Below, one piece after another: positions 17,755-27,202 of a stretch of 64,000 nt of DNA. A program made the position numbers and the translations under genes. The DNA is from Qipengyuania sp. ABI-127-1 (GTDB lineage Bacteria > Pseudomonadota > Alphaproteobacteria > Sphingomonadales > Sphingomonadaceae): the NCBI GenBank assembly GCA_022953095.1, contig JALJCR010000002.1, forward strand, positions 186,001-250,000. The letters run 5' to 3'. The number at the start of each line of letters is the position of its first letter. Positions within the stretch are counted from its first letter, which is position 1. The notes beneath the pieces were generated by a model that ran no database searches, was not told the DNA's origin, and saw nothing but the letters and a program-made list of their open reading frames with translations.

Positions 17755-19046
17755 TCACCTCGCCCTCCTGGAAGGACAAGAAATACGCGGTGCTCGGCCT
17801 CGCGCGGTCCGGCCGGGCCACGGTAGAGGCGCTGCTGGCGGCTGGTGCCGACGTGCTGGTGTGGGATGACCGGGCCGAGGCGCGTGAACCCTATATCGGG
17901 CGCTGCGCCGTAGCCAACCCGCTGGATGCGGACCTCACCGGTTATGCGGGCGTGATCGTCAGCCCCGGCGTCCCGCTCAACACCCACCCGATCAAGCCGC
18001 ATGCCGACAGCTTCGGCGTGCCGGTGATTGGAGATGTCGAGCTGTTCGCACAGGCGAGGGCGGAACTGCCGCCGCACAAGATCGTCGGCATCACCGGCAC
18101 CAACGGCAAATCGACCACCACAGCGCTGGTTCACCACATTCTGCAAGAGGCAGGCGTGCCGACCACCATGGGCGGCAATATCGGCCTGCCGATCCTCGAG
18201 CAGGAGCCTCTGCCTGAAGGCGGGGTCTATGTGCTGGAACTGTCGAGCTATCAGATCGACCTTACCTATTCGCTCGATTGCGACGTGGCGGTGCTGCTCA
18301 ATATCACACCGGATCATCTCGACCGGTATGATGGGGATTTCGCAAAATATGCGGCCAGCAAGTCGCGTCTTCTTGCGATGCAGAAGCGCGGCCAGAATTC
18401 CATCGCCCGATTTACCGATGCACGGGTGCTGGGCAAATTTGCCGAAGGTACGATTGCGAGCATCCTCGAGGATGTCTTGAAGAACAGGGAGGTGGAGCCA
18501 GGCGAGCAGGCCGATTGGCCATCGCTGCAAGGCCCTCACAATTTGGAGAACGCTGCCGCGGCCATCGAGGTCTGCGACATACTGGGTCTGGCCAGAACGG
18601 AAATCCGCGCGGGACTTGAGAGCTATGGAGGCCTTCCGCACCGCATGGAGCGTGTCGCGGAAATCTCCGGTGTCGCCTATGTCAACGACAGCAAGGGCAC
18701 CAACACCGCCGCCTCCGCTCCGGCGCTGGCCGCGTTCGACAAGATCCACTGGATCGTCGGCGGGCTCGCCAAGGAGCCGGGGCTGGGCGAGTGCGAGGCG
18801 GAGCTGGGACACGTCAAGGCCGCCTATACCATCGGCAAGGCCGGGCCGGACTTCGCAGAATTGCTCGAAGGCCGCGTGCCGGTGGAACAGTGTGAGACGC
18901 TCGACCGCGCGGTAGCTGCCGCTGCCGCCAGGGCCGAGGCGGGCGACACCGTGCTGCTGTCCCCCGCCTGCGCCAGTTTCGACCAGTATGCCGATTTCGA
19001 AAAACGCGGCGAGCACTTCCGCGCGCTGGTGGAGGGGCTCAAGTGA
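17751..19046 (+). CDS. murD: UDP-MurNAc-L-Ala-D-Glu ligase MurD
   Basis: Adds D-glutamate to UDP-MurNAc-L-Ala. 431 residues. The N-terminal Rossmann domain begins [15 protein letters not shown], the ATP loop is [12 protein letters not shown] near residue 115, and [20 protein letters not shown] and [11 protein letters not shown] follow in family order. A stretch near 18.34-18.58 kb uses more A/T-ending codons than its surroundings, which may only reflect a variable domain. Overlaps mraY and ftsW by four bases each. Confidence 0.96.
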   Translation: MITSPSWKDKKYAVLGLARSGRATVEALLAAGADVLVWDDRAEAREPYIGRCAVANPLDADLTGYAGVIVSPGVPLNTHPIKPHADSFGVPVIGDVELFAQARAELPPHKIVGITGTNGKSTTTALVHHILQEAGVPTTMGGNIGLPILEQEPLPEGGVYVLELSSYQIDLTYSLDCDVAVLLNITPDHLDRYDGDFAKYAASKSRLLAMQKRGQNSIARFTDARVLGKFAEGTIASILEDVLKNREVEPGEQADWPSLQGPHNLENAAAAIEVCDILGLARTEIRAGLESYGGLPHRMERVAEISGVAYVNDSKGTNTAASAPALAAFDKIHWIVGGLAKEPGLGECEAELGHVKAAYTIGKAGPDFAELLEGRVPVEQCETLDRAVAAAAARAEAGDTVLLSPACASFDQYADFEKRGEHFRALVEGLK

Positions 19047-20311
19047 ACTCGACCACGCAGCCCTATGTCCCGGGCAAGCGCCAGCCCGCGCACATCCCCA
19101 AGGGCAAGATTTCTCGCTGGACCGAGCTCAAGATCTGGTGGCGCGAGATCGACCGGGTGCTGTTGTTGCTGGTCCTGCTGCTGATGAGCTTCGGCACCAT
19201 CGCCGTGGCCGCCGCCAGCCCGGCGAGTGCGGATCGGCTTTCGACCTCGAGCCAGACGCTCGACCCGCTCTATTTCTTCTACCGGCATCTCGCCTGGCAG
19301 GTCCTGGCGCTGGGAACCATGCTCGGAATATCCATGCTGGCGCGTGAGAATGCGCGGCGCCTCGGCATATTGCTCGCAGCGGTGATGACGGTGCTGTTGT
19401 TCCTCGTCCCCATAATCGGGGTGGAAATCAACGGGGCACGTCGCTGGATCAATCTGGGCATGCAGTTCCAGCCCTCCGAGTTTCTCAAGCCCGGCTTCGC
19501 CATCGCCATGGCCTGGATCCTGAGTTGGCGCATGCGCGATCCCAACCTGCCGGTGCTGGGCATCGCCACAGCCTATCTTGCGCTGATTGCCGCGCTGATG
19601 ATGATGCAACCCAATTTCGGCGGCACGATCCTGTTCGGCGGCGTGTGGTTCGTGATGGTGGTGCTGTCTGGCGTCGACGTGAAGCGGCTAGGCGCGGTGA
19701 TCGGGGGCGGGATTGCCGGTCTCACCGCGACTTACTTCCTGTATGACAATGCACGCCACCGGATCGATGCTTTTCTCGGCGGAGGCACGGCTTTCGATCA
19801 GGTCGATCTCGCCAGTCGCACCCTGCTGGCCGGGGGCTGGACGGGGGCGGGTTACGGGCTTGGCATTCGCAAGATGAGCCTGCCGGAGGCGCATACCGAC
19901 TACATCTTCAGCGTCATCGGCGAGGAATTCGGCCTGATCGCCTGCGGGCTGATCGTCCTGCTTTACCTTGCGATCGTGGTGCGGGTCCTCATGCGGTTGA
20001 TCGATGAAGACGATATCTTCGCGCTGCTGGCTGGGGCCGGGCTCATCGCCTTGCTCGGCGGGCAGGCTTTCATCAACATCCTCGTCAATCTGCAGCTTTT
20101 CCCTTCCAAGGGAATGACGCTGCCGCTGGTGAGCTATGGCGGATCTTCCACAATCGCGATCTGTCTCAATGTCGGGCTGATGCTGGCGGTCACGCGGCGT
20201 AATCCGTTCCTGAAAAGCAAGACCAGGGGACTTGGCGACAGGCTCGGCTTAGGGCAGACGGCCCCGATGAAAGACCAGACAGGTTCCGCACGGCGGGAGA
20301 TACATCCATGA
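19043..20311 (+). CDS. ftsW: Septal peptidoglycan polymerase FtsW
   Basis: SEDS-family glycosyltransferase that polymerises lipid II at the septum with FtsI. 422 residues from a GTG start at 19043. About ten membrane segments; diagnostic parts are INGARRWINLG near residue 130, the QPSEFLKP segment and the later TDYIFSVIGEEFG and GMTLPLVSYGGSS near residue 355. The cytosolic C-terminus is short and basic. Overlaps murD and murG by four bases each, as expected for the dcw operon. Confidence 0.96.
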   Translation: MNSTTQPYVPGKRQPAHIPKGKISRWTELKIWWREIDRVLLLLVLLLMSFGTIAVAAASPASADRLSTSSQTLDPLYFFYRHLAWQVLALGTMLGISMLARENARRLGILLAAVMTVLLFLVPIIGVEINGARRWINLGMQFQPSEFLKPGFAIAMAWILSWRMRDPNLPVLGIATAYLALIAALMMMQPNFGGTILFGGVWFVMVVLSGVDVKRLGAVIGGGIAGLTATYFLYDNARHRIDAFLGGGTAFDQVDLASRTLLAGGWTGAGYGLGIRKMSLPEAHTDYIFSVIGEEFGLIACGLIVLLYLAIVVRVLMRLIDEDDIFALLAGAGLIALLGGQAFINILVNLQLFPSKGMTLPLVSYGGSSTIAICLNVGLMLAVTRRNPFLKSKTRGLGDRLGLGQTAPMKDQTGSARREIHP

Positions 20312-21504
20312 CCGGTGCAAATCGCCACTATGTCCTCGCCGCTGGCGGCACGGGCGGGCACCTGTTGCCTGCCTTCGCGCTGGCCACCGAGCTGGAACGG
20401 CGCGGACACCATGTGGCGCTGATTACCGATGCGCGCGGTGCCGAGATTCCCGGCAAGCCCGACTTCCTGCCCGCGCATGTCATTCCGGCGGGGCGGTTCG
20501 GCCGCAATCCGCTCACCTGGTTCAAGGGGCTGATGGCGGTTCTCGAGGGCCGCCGCATGGCTCTACGTCTGTTCGACAGCTTCGAACCGAGTGCGGTGGT
20601 CGGTTTCGGCGGCTACCCTTCGCTGCCGACGATCCTTGCCGCCACCAGCGCGGATGTGCCGACCATCGTGCATGAGCAGAACGCGGTTCTGGGCCGCGTG
20701 AACCGTTTGTTCGCAGGCCGGGTGCAGGCGATCGCAACCGCCTATCCGGAGGTCGAGCGGCTCGATACGAAACATGCGGAGAAGGTCCACCTTGTCGGCA
20801 ATCCGGTACGCGCGGGCGTGCTGTCGCTGCGCGAAGAGCCTTTTCCCGCCTTTACCGAAGACGGTCTGCTGCGCGTCTTGGTGACAGGTGGCAGCCAGGG
20901 TGCCCGCGTGCTCTCGGAAATCGTCCCGGATGGCCTTTCCATGCTGCCGCCAGCCTTGCGCCAGCGGTTGCAGGTCACCCAGCAATGCCGCCCCGAAGAT
21001 CTGGATGCGGTGCGCGAGCGCTATCGCAACCATGGCATTCCGGCGGAACTGGCGACCTATTTCGAGGATATGGCCGCACGGCTTGCCGATGCGCATCTGT
21101 TCATCGGGCGCGCGGGCGCTTCGACGATTGCGGAGCTGACCGCTGTCGGCCGCCCGGCGATCCTTATTCCGCTGCCGATCGCGACCGATGACCATCAGGC
21201 CGCCAATACGCGCGAGCTGGCCCGGTCTGGCGGTGCGCGCATGATCCGGCAGGAACGCTTTTCCGGAAAGGAGCTGGCCAAGCAGATCAAGGCGCTGGCG
21301 GAAAATCCGCAGGGGCTCGCCAAAGCGGCGCATGCGGCGTGGAATTGTGGCAGGCCCCGGGCGGCCCAGGATCTCGCCGATCTCGTCGAAAGTTTCGGGG
21401 GAGCGGACATGATGGATGTGATCCGCGTGGGCGGCAACAATGCGCGCGGTGCCTCGCAGGGCATGGCCGCCGGCCAGGGCGCAAGCCGGGAGATCACGAA
21501 ATGA
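20308..21504 (+). CDS. murG: UDP-GlcNAc:lipid I transferase MurG
   Basis: Adds GlcNAc to lipid I to make lipid II at the inner face of the membrane. 398 residues, GT-B fold of family GT28. The N-terminal motif [14 protein letters not shown] is at residues 12-25, [10 protein letters not shown] near residue 95, [13 protein letters not shown] opens the second domain and [12 protein letters not shown] with the donor-binding loop follows. The C-terminal 40 residues are a Gly/Ala-rich extension beyond the family domain. Overlaps ftsW and murC by four bases each. Confidence 0.96.
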   Translation: MTGANRHYVLAAGGTGGHLLPAFALATELERRGHHVALITDARGAEIPGKPDFLPAHVIPAGRFGRNPLTWFKGLMAVLEGRRMALRLFDSFEPSAVVGFGGYPSLPTILAATSADVPTIVHEQNAVLGRVNRLFAGRVQAIATAYPEVERLDTKHAEKVHLVGNPVRAGVLSLREEPFPAFTEDGLLRVLVTGGSQGARVLSEIVPDGLSMLPPALRQRLQVTQQCRPEDLDAVRERYRNHGIPAELATYFEDMAARLADAHLFIGRAGASTIAELTAVGRPAILIPLPIATDDHQAANTRELARSGGARMIRQERFSGKELAKQIKALAENPQGLAKAAHAAWNCGRPRAAQDLADLVESFGGADMMDVIRVGGNNARGASQGMAAGQGASREITK

Positions 21505-22925
21505 GGGGCGTCCCGACAAGTATCGGCACCATTCACTTCGTCGGCATTGGCGGCATCGGCATGTCGGGCATTGCCGAGGTGATGGATAACCTTGGCTACC
21601 AGGTGCAGGGTTCCGACATGAAGGAAGGGCCGACGGTCGAGCGCCTGCGCAAACGCGGAATGAAGATCGCCATCGGTCATGCGCCGGAGAATGTCGAAGG
21701 CGCGGCGGTGGTCGTTACGTCTACGGCGGTCAAACGCACCAATCCCGAAGTCGCCTTTGCGCTGGAGAATCGCATCCCGGTCGTGCGTCGGGCCGAAATG
21801 CTGGCCGAGCTTATGCGGCTGAAATCGACCGTTGCCGTGGCTGGAACCCATGGCAAGACGACCACCACCAGCATGATCGCCGCGCTGCTCGATGCGGGGG
21901 GAATCGACCCTACAGTCATCAATGGCGGCATCATCGAACAATATGGTTCGAACGCACGCCTGGGCGACAGCGAATGGATGGTCGTCGAAGCCGATGAGAG
22001 CGATGGCAGCTTCCTGCGTCTCGATGGCACCATCGCCGTGGTCACCAATATCGATCCCGAACATCTCGAACACTATGGGGATTTCGACGGGGTGAAGGAT
22101 GCCTTCGTGGAATTCATCCACAATGTCCCCTTTTACGGTGCGGCGATCCTGTGCATCGATCACGAGGAAGTCCAGGCAGTGATCGGCAAGGTGCGCGACC
22201 GCAATGTCGTTACCTATGGCTTCAACCTGCAGGCCGATATTTGCGGCGTGAACGTGCGTCCCGATGCGGGTGGTAATTGTTTCGATGTCATCGTGCGCCG
22301 CCGGGGCCAGGAAGACCGGCGGATTGAAGGCGTGCGCCTGCCGATGCCGGGCCGGCACAATGTCCAGAACGCGCTGGCGGCGATCGCGGTATCGATCGAG
22401 ATGGGGTGCCCCGACGAGGTGATCTGCAACGGCTTTTCCGCCTTTGGCGGCGTCCGGCGGCGTTTCACCAAAGTGGGTGAGGTGCCAAGCGGCGATGGTG
22501 TGGCCACGATCATCGACGATTACGGCCATCACCCGGTCGAGATCAGGGCCGTGCTCGACGCTGCGCGCGAAAGCGCCGGCGAAGGCCGCGTGATCGCCGT
22601 GGTCCAGCCGCATCGCTATTCGCGTCTGCGCGATTTGATGGACGACTTTCAGAGCTGCTTCAACGCGGCGGACGAGGTTTATGTCACGCCCGTATATGCT
22701 GCGGGCGAGGATCCGATCGAAGGCGTCGATGCCGATGCGCTCGTTGCCGGTCTCAAGGCACGCGGTCACCGCGCCGCTGCCACGGTTGAGGACGAGGCGG
22801 AGCTTGCCGAAAAGCTCGCGAGTGATCTGCGCGCGGGTGATTTCGTGGTCTGCCTCGGCGCGGGCGACATCACTCAGTGGGCGGCAGGCCTGCAGAATGG
22901 CATTGCGAAGGCGACCACGGCATGA
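21501..22925 (+). CDS. murC: UDP-MurNAc-L-alanine ligase MurC
   Basis: Adds L-alanine to UDP-MurNAc, the first amino acid of the stem peptide. 474 residues from ATG 21501 ([15 protein letters not shown]). The N-terminal motif [16 protein letters not shown] loop [15 protein letters not shown] near residue 115, and EADESDGSF near residue 170 are all present; DDYGHHPVE and QPHRYSRL mark the C-terminal domain. A longer upstream open frame lies inside murG and is not used. Overlaps murG and murB by four bases each. Confidence 0.97.
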   Translation: MRGVPTSIGTIHFVGIGGIGMSGIAEVMDNLGYQVQGSDMKEGPTVERLRKRGMKIAIGHAPENVEGAAVVVTSTAVKRTNPEVAFALENRIPVVRRAEMLAELMRLKSTVAVAGTHGKTTTTSMIAALLDAGGIDPTVINGGIIEQYGSNARLGDSEWMVVEADESDGSFLRLDGTIAVVTNIDPEHLEHYGDFDGVKDAFVEFIHNVPFYGAAILCIDHEEVQAVIGKVRDRNVVTYGFNLQADICGVNVRPDAGGNCFDVIVRRRGQEDRRIEGVRLPMPGRHNVQNALAAIAVSIEMGCPDEVICNGFSAFGGVRRRFTKVGEVPSGDGVATIIDDYGHHPVEIRAVLDAARESAGEGRVIAVVQPHRYSRLRDLMDDFQSCFNAADEVYVTPVYAAGEDPIEGVDADALVAGLKARGHRAAATVEDEAELAEKLASDLRAGDFVVCLGAGDITQWAAGLQNGIAKATTA

Positions 22926-23896
22926 GTGATCGCGACCAGCCCGGCGATGCGTGGAACTGGGATAGCGGGATGGCGCCCGATTGCGAGGTCGAGGGCAGCA
23001 TAGCCGCGCCCATCGATGTGCCCGGCCTGCGCGGCAAGCTCACGCCCGATGCGCCCCTGGCCAAGCTGGTCTGGTTCAAATCGGGCGGCAGGGCGGACTG
23101 GCTGTTCGAACCGGCCGATCTCGACGATCTCAGACTGTTTCTCGAACGACTGGGCGGCAACCTTCCGGTGATGGCGTTGGGCCTGGGCTCGAACCTGATT
23201 GTGCGCGATGGCGGTGTTCCCGGCGTCGTCGTCAAGCTCGGCAAACCCTTTGCCGATATCGAGGTGGGCGAGGATCACACGCTGACCTGCGGTGCGGGGG
23301 CGCATGGCATTTTGGTGGCATCGACAGCGCGCGATGCGGGGATTGCCGGGGTCGAATTCATGCGCGGCATCCCCGGCACGGTGGGCGGATTCGTCCGGAT
23401 GAATGGCGGGGCCTATGGCCGCGAAGTCAGCGATGTGCTGATCGACTGCGACGTCATCCTTCCGGACGGGCAATTCGTTACGCTTCCGGCAGCGGATCTG
23501 CGCTATAGCTATCGCCACTCCGTGCTGCCCGATGGTGCGGTGGTGGTTCGTGCCCGTTTCCAGGGCGAGCCCGGTGATCCCGAGATTATCGGCGCGAAGA
23601 TGGACGAAATCGCCGAAGCGCGCGAAAATTCGCAGCCGCTGCGTACCAGAACCGGCGGTTCGACCTTCAAGAATCCGCCCGGCGAAAAGGCCTGGGAACT
23701 GGTCGATGCGGCGGGGTGCCGCGGCCTGAAGATGGGCGGCGCACAGGTGAGCGAGAAGCACACGAATTTCCTTATCAATGTCGACAATGCGACCAGCGCC
23801 GACATTGAGGGGCTGGGCGAGGAAGTGAAACGCCGGGTCTATGCGAATTCGGGCGTCGAGCTCGAATGGGAAATCCAGCGCGTGGGGCGGCCGTAA
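22922..23896 (+). CDS. murB: UDP-N-acetylenolpyruvoylglucosamine reductase MurB
   Basis: FAD enzyme that reduces enolpyruvyl-UDP-GlcNAc to UDP-MurNAc with NADPH. 324 residues from ATG 22922. Family marks: TFKSGG-like [14 protein letters not shown] near residue 45, [12 protein letters not shown] near residue 85, GIPGTVGG near 150, and the active-site serine in [11 protein letters not shown] near residue 245. About 30 acidic residues precede the family domain. No murA gene is in this window. Overlaps murC by four bases and ends nine bases before ddl. Confidence 0.96.
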   Translation: MSDRDQPGDAWNWDSGMAPDCEVEGSIAAPIDVPGLRGKLTPDAPLAKLVWFKSGGRADWLFEPADLDDLRLFLERLGGNLPVMALGLGSNLIVRDGGVPGVVVKLGKPFADIEVGEDHTLTCGAGAHGILVASTARDAGIAGVEFMRGIPGTVGGFVRMNGGAYGREVSDVLIDCDVILPDGQFVTLPAADLRYSYRHSVLPDGAVVVRARFQGEPGDPEIIGAKMDEIAEARENSQPLRTRTGGSTFKNPPGEKAWELVDAAGCRGLKMGGAQVSEKHTNFLINVDNATSADIEGLGEEVKRRVYANSGVELEWEIQRVGRP

Positions 23897-23905
23897 GGAC
23901 CAGGA

Positions 23906-24880
23906 ATGACCGATCTCCCCAAACTTCATATCGCCGTGCTCATGGGTGGCTGGGCCAATGAACGGCCCGTTTCTCTGATGTCGGGCGAAGGTGTGGCCAA
24001 AGCGCTGGAAGAGCGCGGCCACAAGGTAACGCGGATCGACATGGATCGTCAGGTGGCCGCGCGCATTGCGGAGGCCGCACCCGACGTGGTGTTCAACGCT
24101 CTGCACGGCGTGCCGGGCGAGGATGGCAGCGTGCAGGGCATGCTCGACCTGATGGGTATTCCCTATACCCATTCCGGCCTGGCGACCTCGGTCATCGCCA
24201 TCGACAAGCAACTGACCAAGCAGGCGCTGGTGCCGCATGGAATCCCGATGCCCGGTGGGCGGATCGTCAGGAGCGCGGACCTGTTCGAGCGCGATCCGAT
24301 GCGGCGCCCCTATGTGCTCAAGCCCGTCAATGAGGGCAGTTCGGTCGGGGTGGCCATCGTCACCGACGAAGGCAATTACGGCAATCCGATCGCGCGCGAC
24401 GCCAAGGGGCCGTGGCAGGACTTCGCGGAATTGCTGGCCGAACCCTTCATCAAAGGCCGCGAGATGACCACCGCAGTGGTGGATTTCGAAGACGGCCCGC
24501 GCGCGCTCGGCGTGACCGAATTGAAACCCAAGAGCGGTTTTTACGATTTTGACGCGAAATATACCGATGGCATGACCGATCATGTCTGCCCCGCCGAAAT
24601 CCCCGGGAATATCGAGAAGCTGTGTCTGGACTACGCGCTCAAGGCCCATAGGCTGCTCGGGTGCCGTGGCACGAGCCGGACCGACTTTCGCTGGGACGAG
24701 GAACAGGGCGAAGAGGGCTTGTTTATCCTCGAGACCAACACGCAGCCGGGCATGACACCGCTCAGCCTGGTGCCGGAACAGGGCAGATATGCCGGCATCG
24801 AATATGGCGAGCTGTGCGAGCTGGTCGTGGCTGCGGCGCTACGTCATCATGCTGCGAAATCGGGTGACGGCGATGGCTAA
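23906..24880 (+). CDS. ddl: D-alanine--D-alanine ligase
   Basis: ATP-grasp ligase that makes the D-Ala-D-Ala used by MurF. 324 residues. N-terminal VLMGGWANERPVSLMSG near residue 11, LHGVPGEDGSVQGML near residue 65, KPVNEGSSVGVAIV near residue 140 and the C-terminal ETNTQPGMTPLSLVPEQ identify the family. An AAGGACCAGGA ribosome binding site lies just before the ATG. Its last eight bases overlap ftsQ. The D-alanine racemase gene is not in the window. Confidence 0.97.
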   Translation: MTDLPKLHIAVLMGGWANERPVSLMSGEGVAKALEERGHKVTRIDMDRQVAARIAEAAPDVVFNALHGVPGEDGSVQGMLDLMGIPYTHSGLATSVIAIDKQLTKQALVPHGIPMPGGRIVRSADLFERDPMRRPYVLKPVNEGSSVGVAIVTDEGNYGNPIARDAKGPWQDFAELLAEPFIKGREMTTAVVDFEDGPRALGVTELKPKSGFYDFDAKYTDGMTDHVCPAEIPGNIEKLCLDYALKAHRLLGCRGTSRTDFRWDEEQGEEGLFILETNTQPGMTPLSLVPEQGRYAGIEYGELCELVVAAALRHHAAKSGDGDG

Positions 24881-25781
24881 GGTCAAACGCAAGCCTGCCG
24901 GTGTGCGCCGTTCGGCCGCAGCGCGGAGCCGCAGTCAGAAGGCCCGCGCCGCGAAGCGCCACACGAGCGGTCTGCTCGATAGAATAATGGGGGCATTGCC
25001 CTTCACCGAAGAGCAGTGGCACAAGTTTTTCCTGTTCACTATCGTCGCGACCGGCATCGGTATTGCATGGACCATTGCGAGCTATGCTGGCGTTCCGGAT
25101 CTGGCCAGGGCAGAACTGGCCAAGTCGGCCTCGCGCTCCGGTTTCGAGGTCAGCCGGGTCAGCGTGTCCGGTGTGGAGCAGATGAACGAACGGCTGGTAT
25201 ATGAACGCGTATTGGCCGAACGGGATCGCCCGATGCCGCTCGTGGAGCTCGAAGAGGTCCGCGAACGCCTGCTGGAATTGCCATGGGTGTCGGATGCGCG
25301 CGTTTCGCGCCAGCTTCCCGATACGCTCAAGGTCGATATCGTCGAACGCACCCCGCATGCGGTTCTCCGCAAGCCCGATCGTCTGGTTCTGATCGACCCC
25401 CAGGGCCACGAACTGGAGCCGATCAGTGCGAAGAATGCCGAGGACAAGCTCCTGATCGAGGGTCCGGGAGCCGCGCGCCAGGTCGAGGAACTGGGCAAGC
25501 TGCTCGATGCCGCGCCAGCGCTCAAGCCCCAGATTGCGTCGGCCGAATGGGTCGGCAACCGGCGCTGGAACCTGACCTTCAAGACCGGCCAACTGCTTGC
25601 ACTTCCCGAAGGCGAGCTCGGCCCGCCCGCGCTGGTGAAATTCGCCCAGCTCGACGGCATGCACCGCCTTATCGGCGGTAAACCCGTGGCGATCGATATG
25701 CGTGTTCCCGACCGCGCCTATCTGCGCTGCGAAGACGGACCCTGCCCGAAACAGATGTCACTCAACGGACGGGGGCAGTAA
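24873..25781 (+). CDS. ftsQ: Cell division protein FtsQ
   Basis: Bitopic divisome scaffold that links FtsL/FtsB to FtsK and FtsW. 302 residues from ATG 24873 (MAKVKRKPAG). The cytosolic tail is strongly basic for about 45 residues; the membrane segment is near residues 50-70 (FFLFTIVATGIGIAWTIAS). A POTRA domain follows (VSRVSVSGVEQMNERLVYE), then LPWVSDARVSRQLPDTLKV and the FtsQ beta domain. Earlier in-frame ATGs lie within ddl. Overlaps ddl by eight bases and ftsA by one. Confidence 0.94.
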   Translation: MAKVKRKPAGVRRSAAARSRSQKARAAKRHTSGLLDRIMGALPFTEEQWHKFFLFTIVATGIGIAWTIASYAGVPDLARAELAKSASRSGFEVSRVSVSGVEQMNERLVYERVLAERDRPMPLVELEEVRERLLELPWVSDARVSRQLPDTLKVDIVERTPHAVLRKPDRLVLIDPQGHELEPISAKNAEDKLLIEGPGAARQVEELGKLLDAAPALKPQIASAEWVGNRRWNLTFKTGQLLALPEGELGPPALVKFAQLDGMHRLIGGKPVAIDMRVPDRAYLRCEDGPCPKQMSLNGRGQ

Positions 25782-27067
25782 TGGCGACGGCGCAGCCCCG
25801 CATCACCCGCGTATTCGGTGCCGTGAACATCGGATCGTTCCGCGTATCCGCCATGATTATGGGGGAAGCGGAAGGGGGGCAGATGATCGTGCTGGGGTCT
25901 AGCCACCGCGCCAGCGACGGTATCAAGCGCGGCTACGTCACCGATATGCGCGCTGCCAGCCATGCGATCCGCACAGCGGTCGAAAAAGCCGAGGCAAACG
26001 CCAACACATCGATCCAGAGCGTATGGATAGGTTGTGCGGGGGCGGGCCTGTCGAGCAAGATTGCGAGCGTGGAGATAGCCATTGGCGGGCGCCGTATCGA
26101 AGAGGATGATATCGAACATCTCCTCTATGCCGCGCGCGACCATCTGCATCCCGACGGGCGCATGGTGTTGCACGCGCAGCCTGCGCATTACACGCTCGAT
26201 GGGGCGCATGGCGTCGCCAACCCCAAGGGGCTTCACGCGGAAGCGCTGGGGGTCGATGTGCACGTTACTTTCGCCGAGGGTGCACCGGTGCGGAATCTGA
26301 TCGAGGCCGTCCAGACGGCTCATCTCGATGTGGAGGGTGTGGTCGCGAGCCCCCTGGCGGCGGCGCACGCCTGTCTTACCCGGGAGGAACGCGAACTAGG
26401 CGTCGCGCTGGTCGAAATCGGCGCGCAGGTGACCAATGTATCGGTCCATGCTGCGGGTATGCTGCTGGGTCTGAAATCGATTCCGATCGGATCGAACGAC
26501 ATCACCGATGCTATTGCTTCATCGCTGGGTATCCGGCGCAGCCAGGCTGAACGGCTCAAATGTGTAGCCGGGTCGGCTATTGCCACACCGACCGACCATC
26601 GCGAGATGATCCCGGTCAACGGGCCTGGCGAGGAAGCGGGCGGACCGCTCGCACGCGGTGCGGACGAACACAACCGCATAGCCCGGGCCGAACTCGTCTC
26701 GATCGTCACCGACCGGCTGGGCATCGCCACTGCTGAAATCGGCAAGGCGCTCAAGACAATGGGCTTTGCGGGCGCGCAGGGGGGGCAAGTCGTGCTCACT
26801 GGCGGCGGCGCGGAGCTGCACGGCATTGCCGAATTCATGCAGGGTGCGCTGGGACAGCCGGTCCGGATCGGCAAGCCACCTTCGTTGCAAGGGTTGCCCG
26901 AAGCGCATGCGACACCCGGTTTCGCGACGCTGGCGGGCTTGTGTCTTTATGCGGCAGAGGACCCTGTCGACATCCGATCAGTCGGGCCGCGGTTCCAGCC
27001 GACCAAGCGCTATCGGGGCATGGGTCTGGTCAACCGTGTCTTTCAAGCGGTGCGCGAGTATTTCTGA
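25781..27067 (+). CDS. ftsA: Cell division protein FtsA
   Basis: Actin-like ATPase that anchors FtsZ filaments to the membrane. 428 residues. Near the N-terminus is GAVNIGSFRVSAMIM (phosphate-binding loop); then the SHUTTLE-like region SRGIKRG (here SDGIKRGYVTD), VEIGAQVTNVSV as second phosphate loop, and LTGGGAELHG near residue 345. The C-terminal helix MGLVNRVFQAVREYF is the amphipathic membrane-targeting helix. The ATG shares its A with the ftsQ stop. A 135-base gap with GANTC sites follows before ftsZ. Confidence 0.95.
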   Translation: MATAQPRITRVFGAVNIGSFRVSAMIMGEAEGGQMIVLGSSHRASDGIKRGYVTDMRAASHAIRTAVEKAEANANTSIQSVWIGCAGAGLSSKIASVEIAIGGRRIEEDDIEHLLYAARDHLHPDGRMVLHAQPAHYTLDGAHGVANPKGLHAEALGVDVHVTFAEGAPVRNLIEAVQTAHLDVEGVVASPLAAAHACLTREERELGVALVEIGAQVTNVSVHAAGMLLGLKSIPIGSNDITDAIASSLGIRRSQAERLKCVAGSAIATPTDHREMIPVNGPGEEAGGPLARGADEHNRIARAELVSIVTDRLGIATAEIGKALKTMGFAGAQGGQVVLTGGGAELHGIAEFMQGALGQPVRIGKPPSLQGLPEAHATPGFATLAGLCLYAAEDPVDIRSVGPRFQPTKRYRGMGLVNRVFQAVREYF

Positions 27068-27202
27068 GGGTTGATACGCGGCGCAATCCCGCCTTTAGCC
27101 CTTGTGGATAAGGCACATAAGGCTGCGGCCTGCGATTCGCTTTGTGCCAGAGTTGTGACATAAAGTCGGCAACGCGACTTTTGAATACCCAGGGGACTCT
27201 CG
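27068..27202 (+). promoter_or_regulatory. ftsA-ftsZ gap with GANTC sites
   Basis: The only long gap in the division operon (135 bases). It holds GATTC at 27134-27138 and GACTC at 27195-27199, the second only three bases before the ftsZ ATG. GANTC is the CcrM methylation site that, with GcrA, tunes ftsZ transcription in Caulobacter. No clear ribosome binding site is seen apart from AGGGGA. That ftsZ has its own cell-cycle promoter here is an inference. Confidence 0.5.

Noticed and set aside
18340-18580. Possible recombined segment inside murD
   Set aside because: The codon shift is mild and short; the family motifs are intact on both sides.
21195-24649. Open frames of 524 and 591 codons antisense to murC, murB and ddl
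   Set aside because: Same shadow effect; His/Arg-rich text with no recognisable domain.
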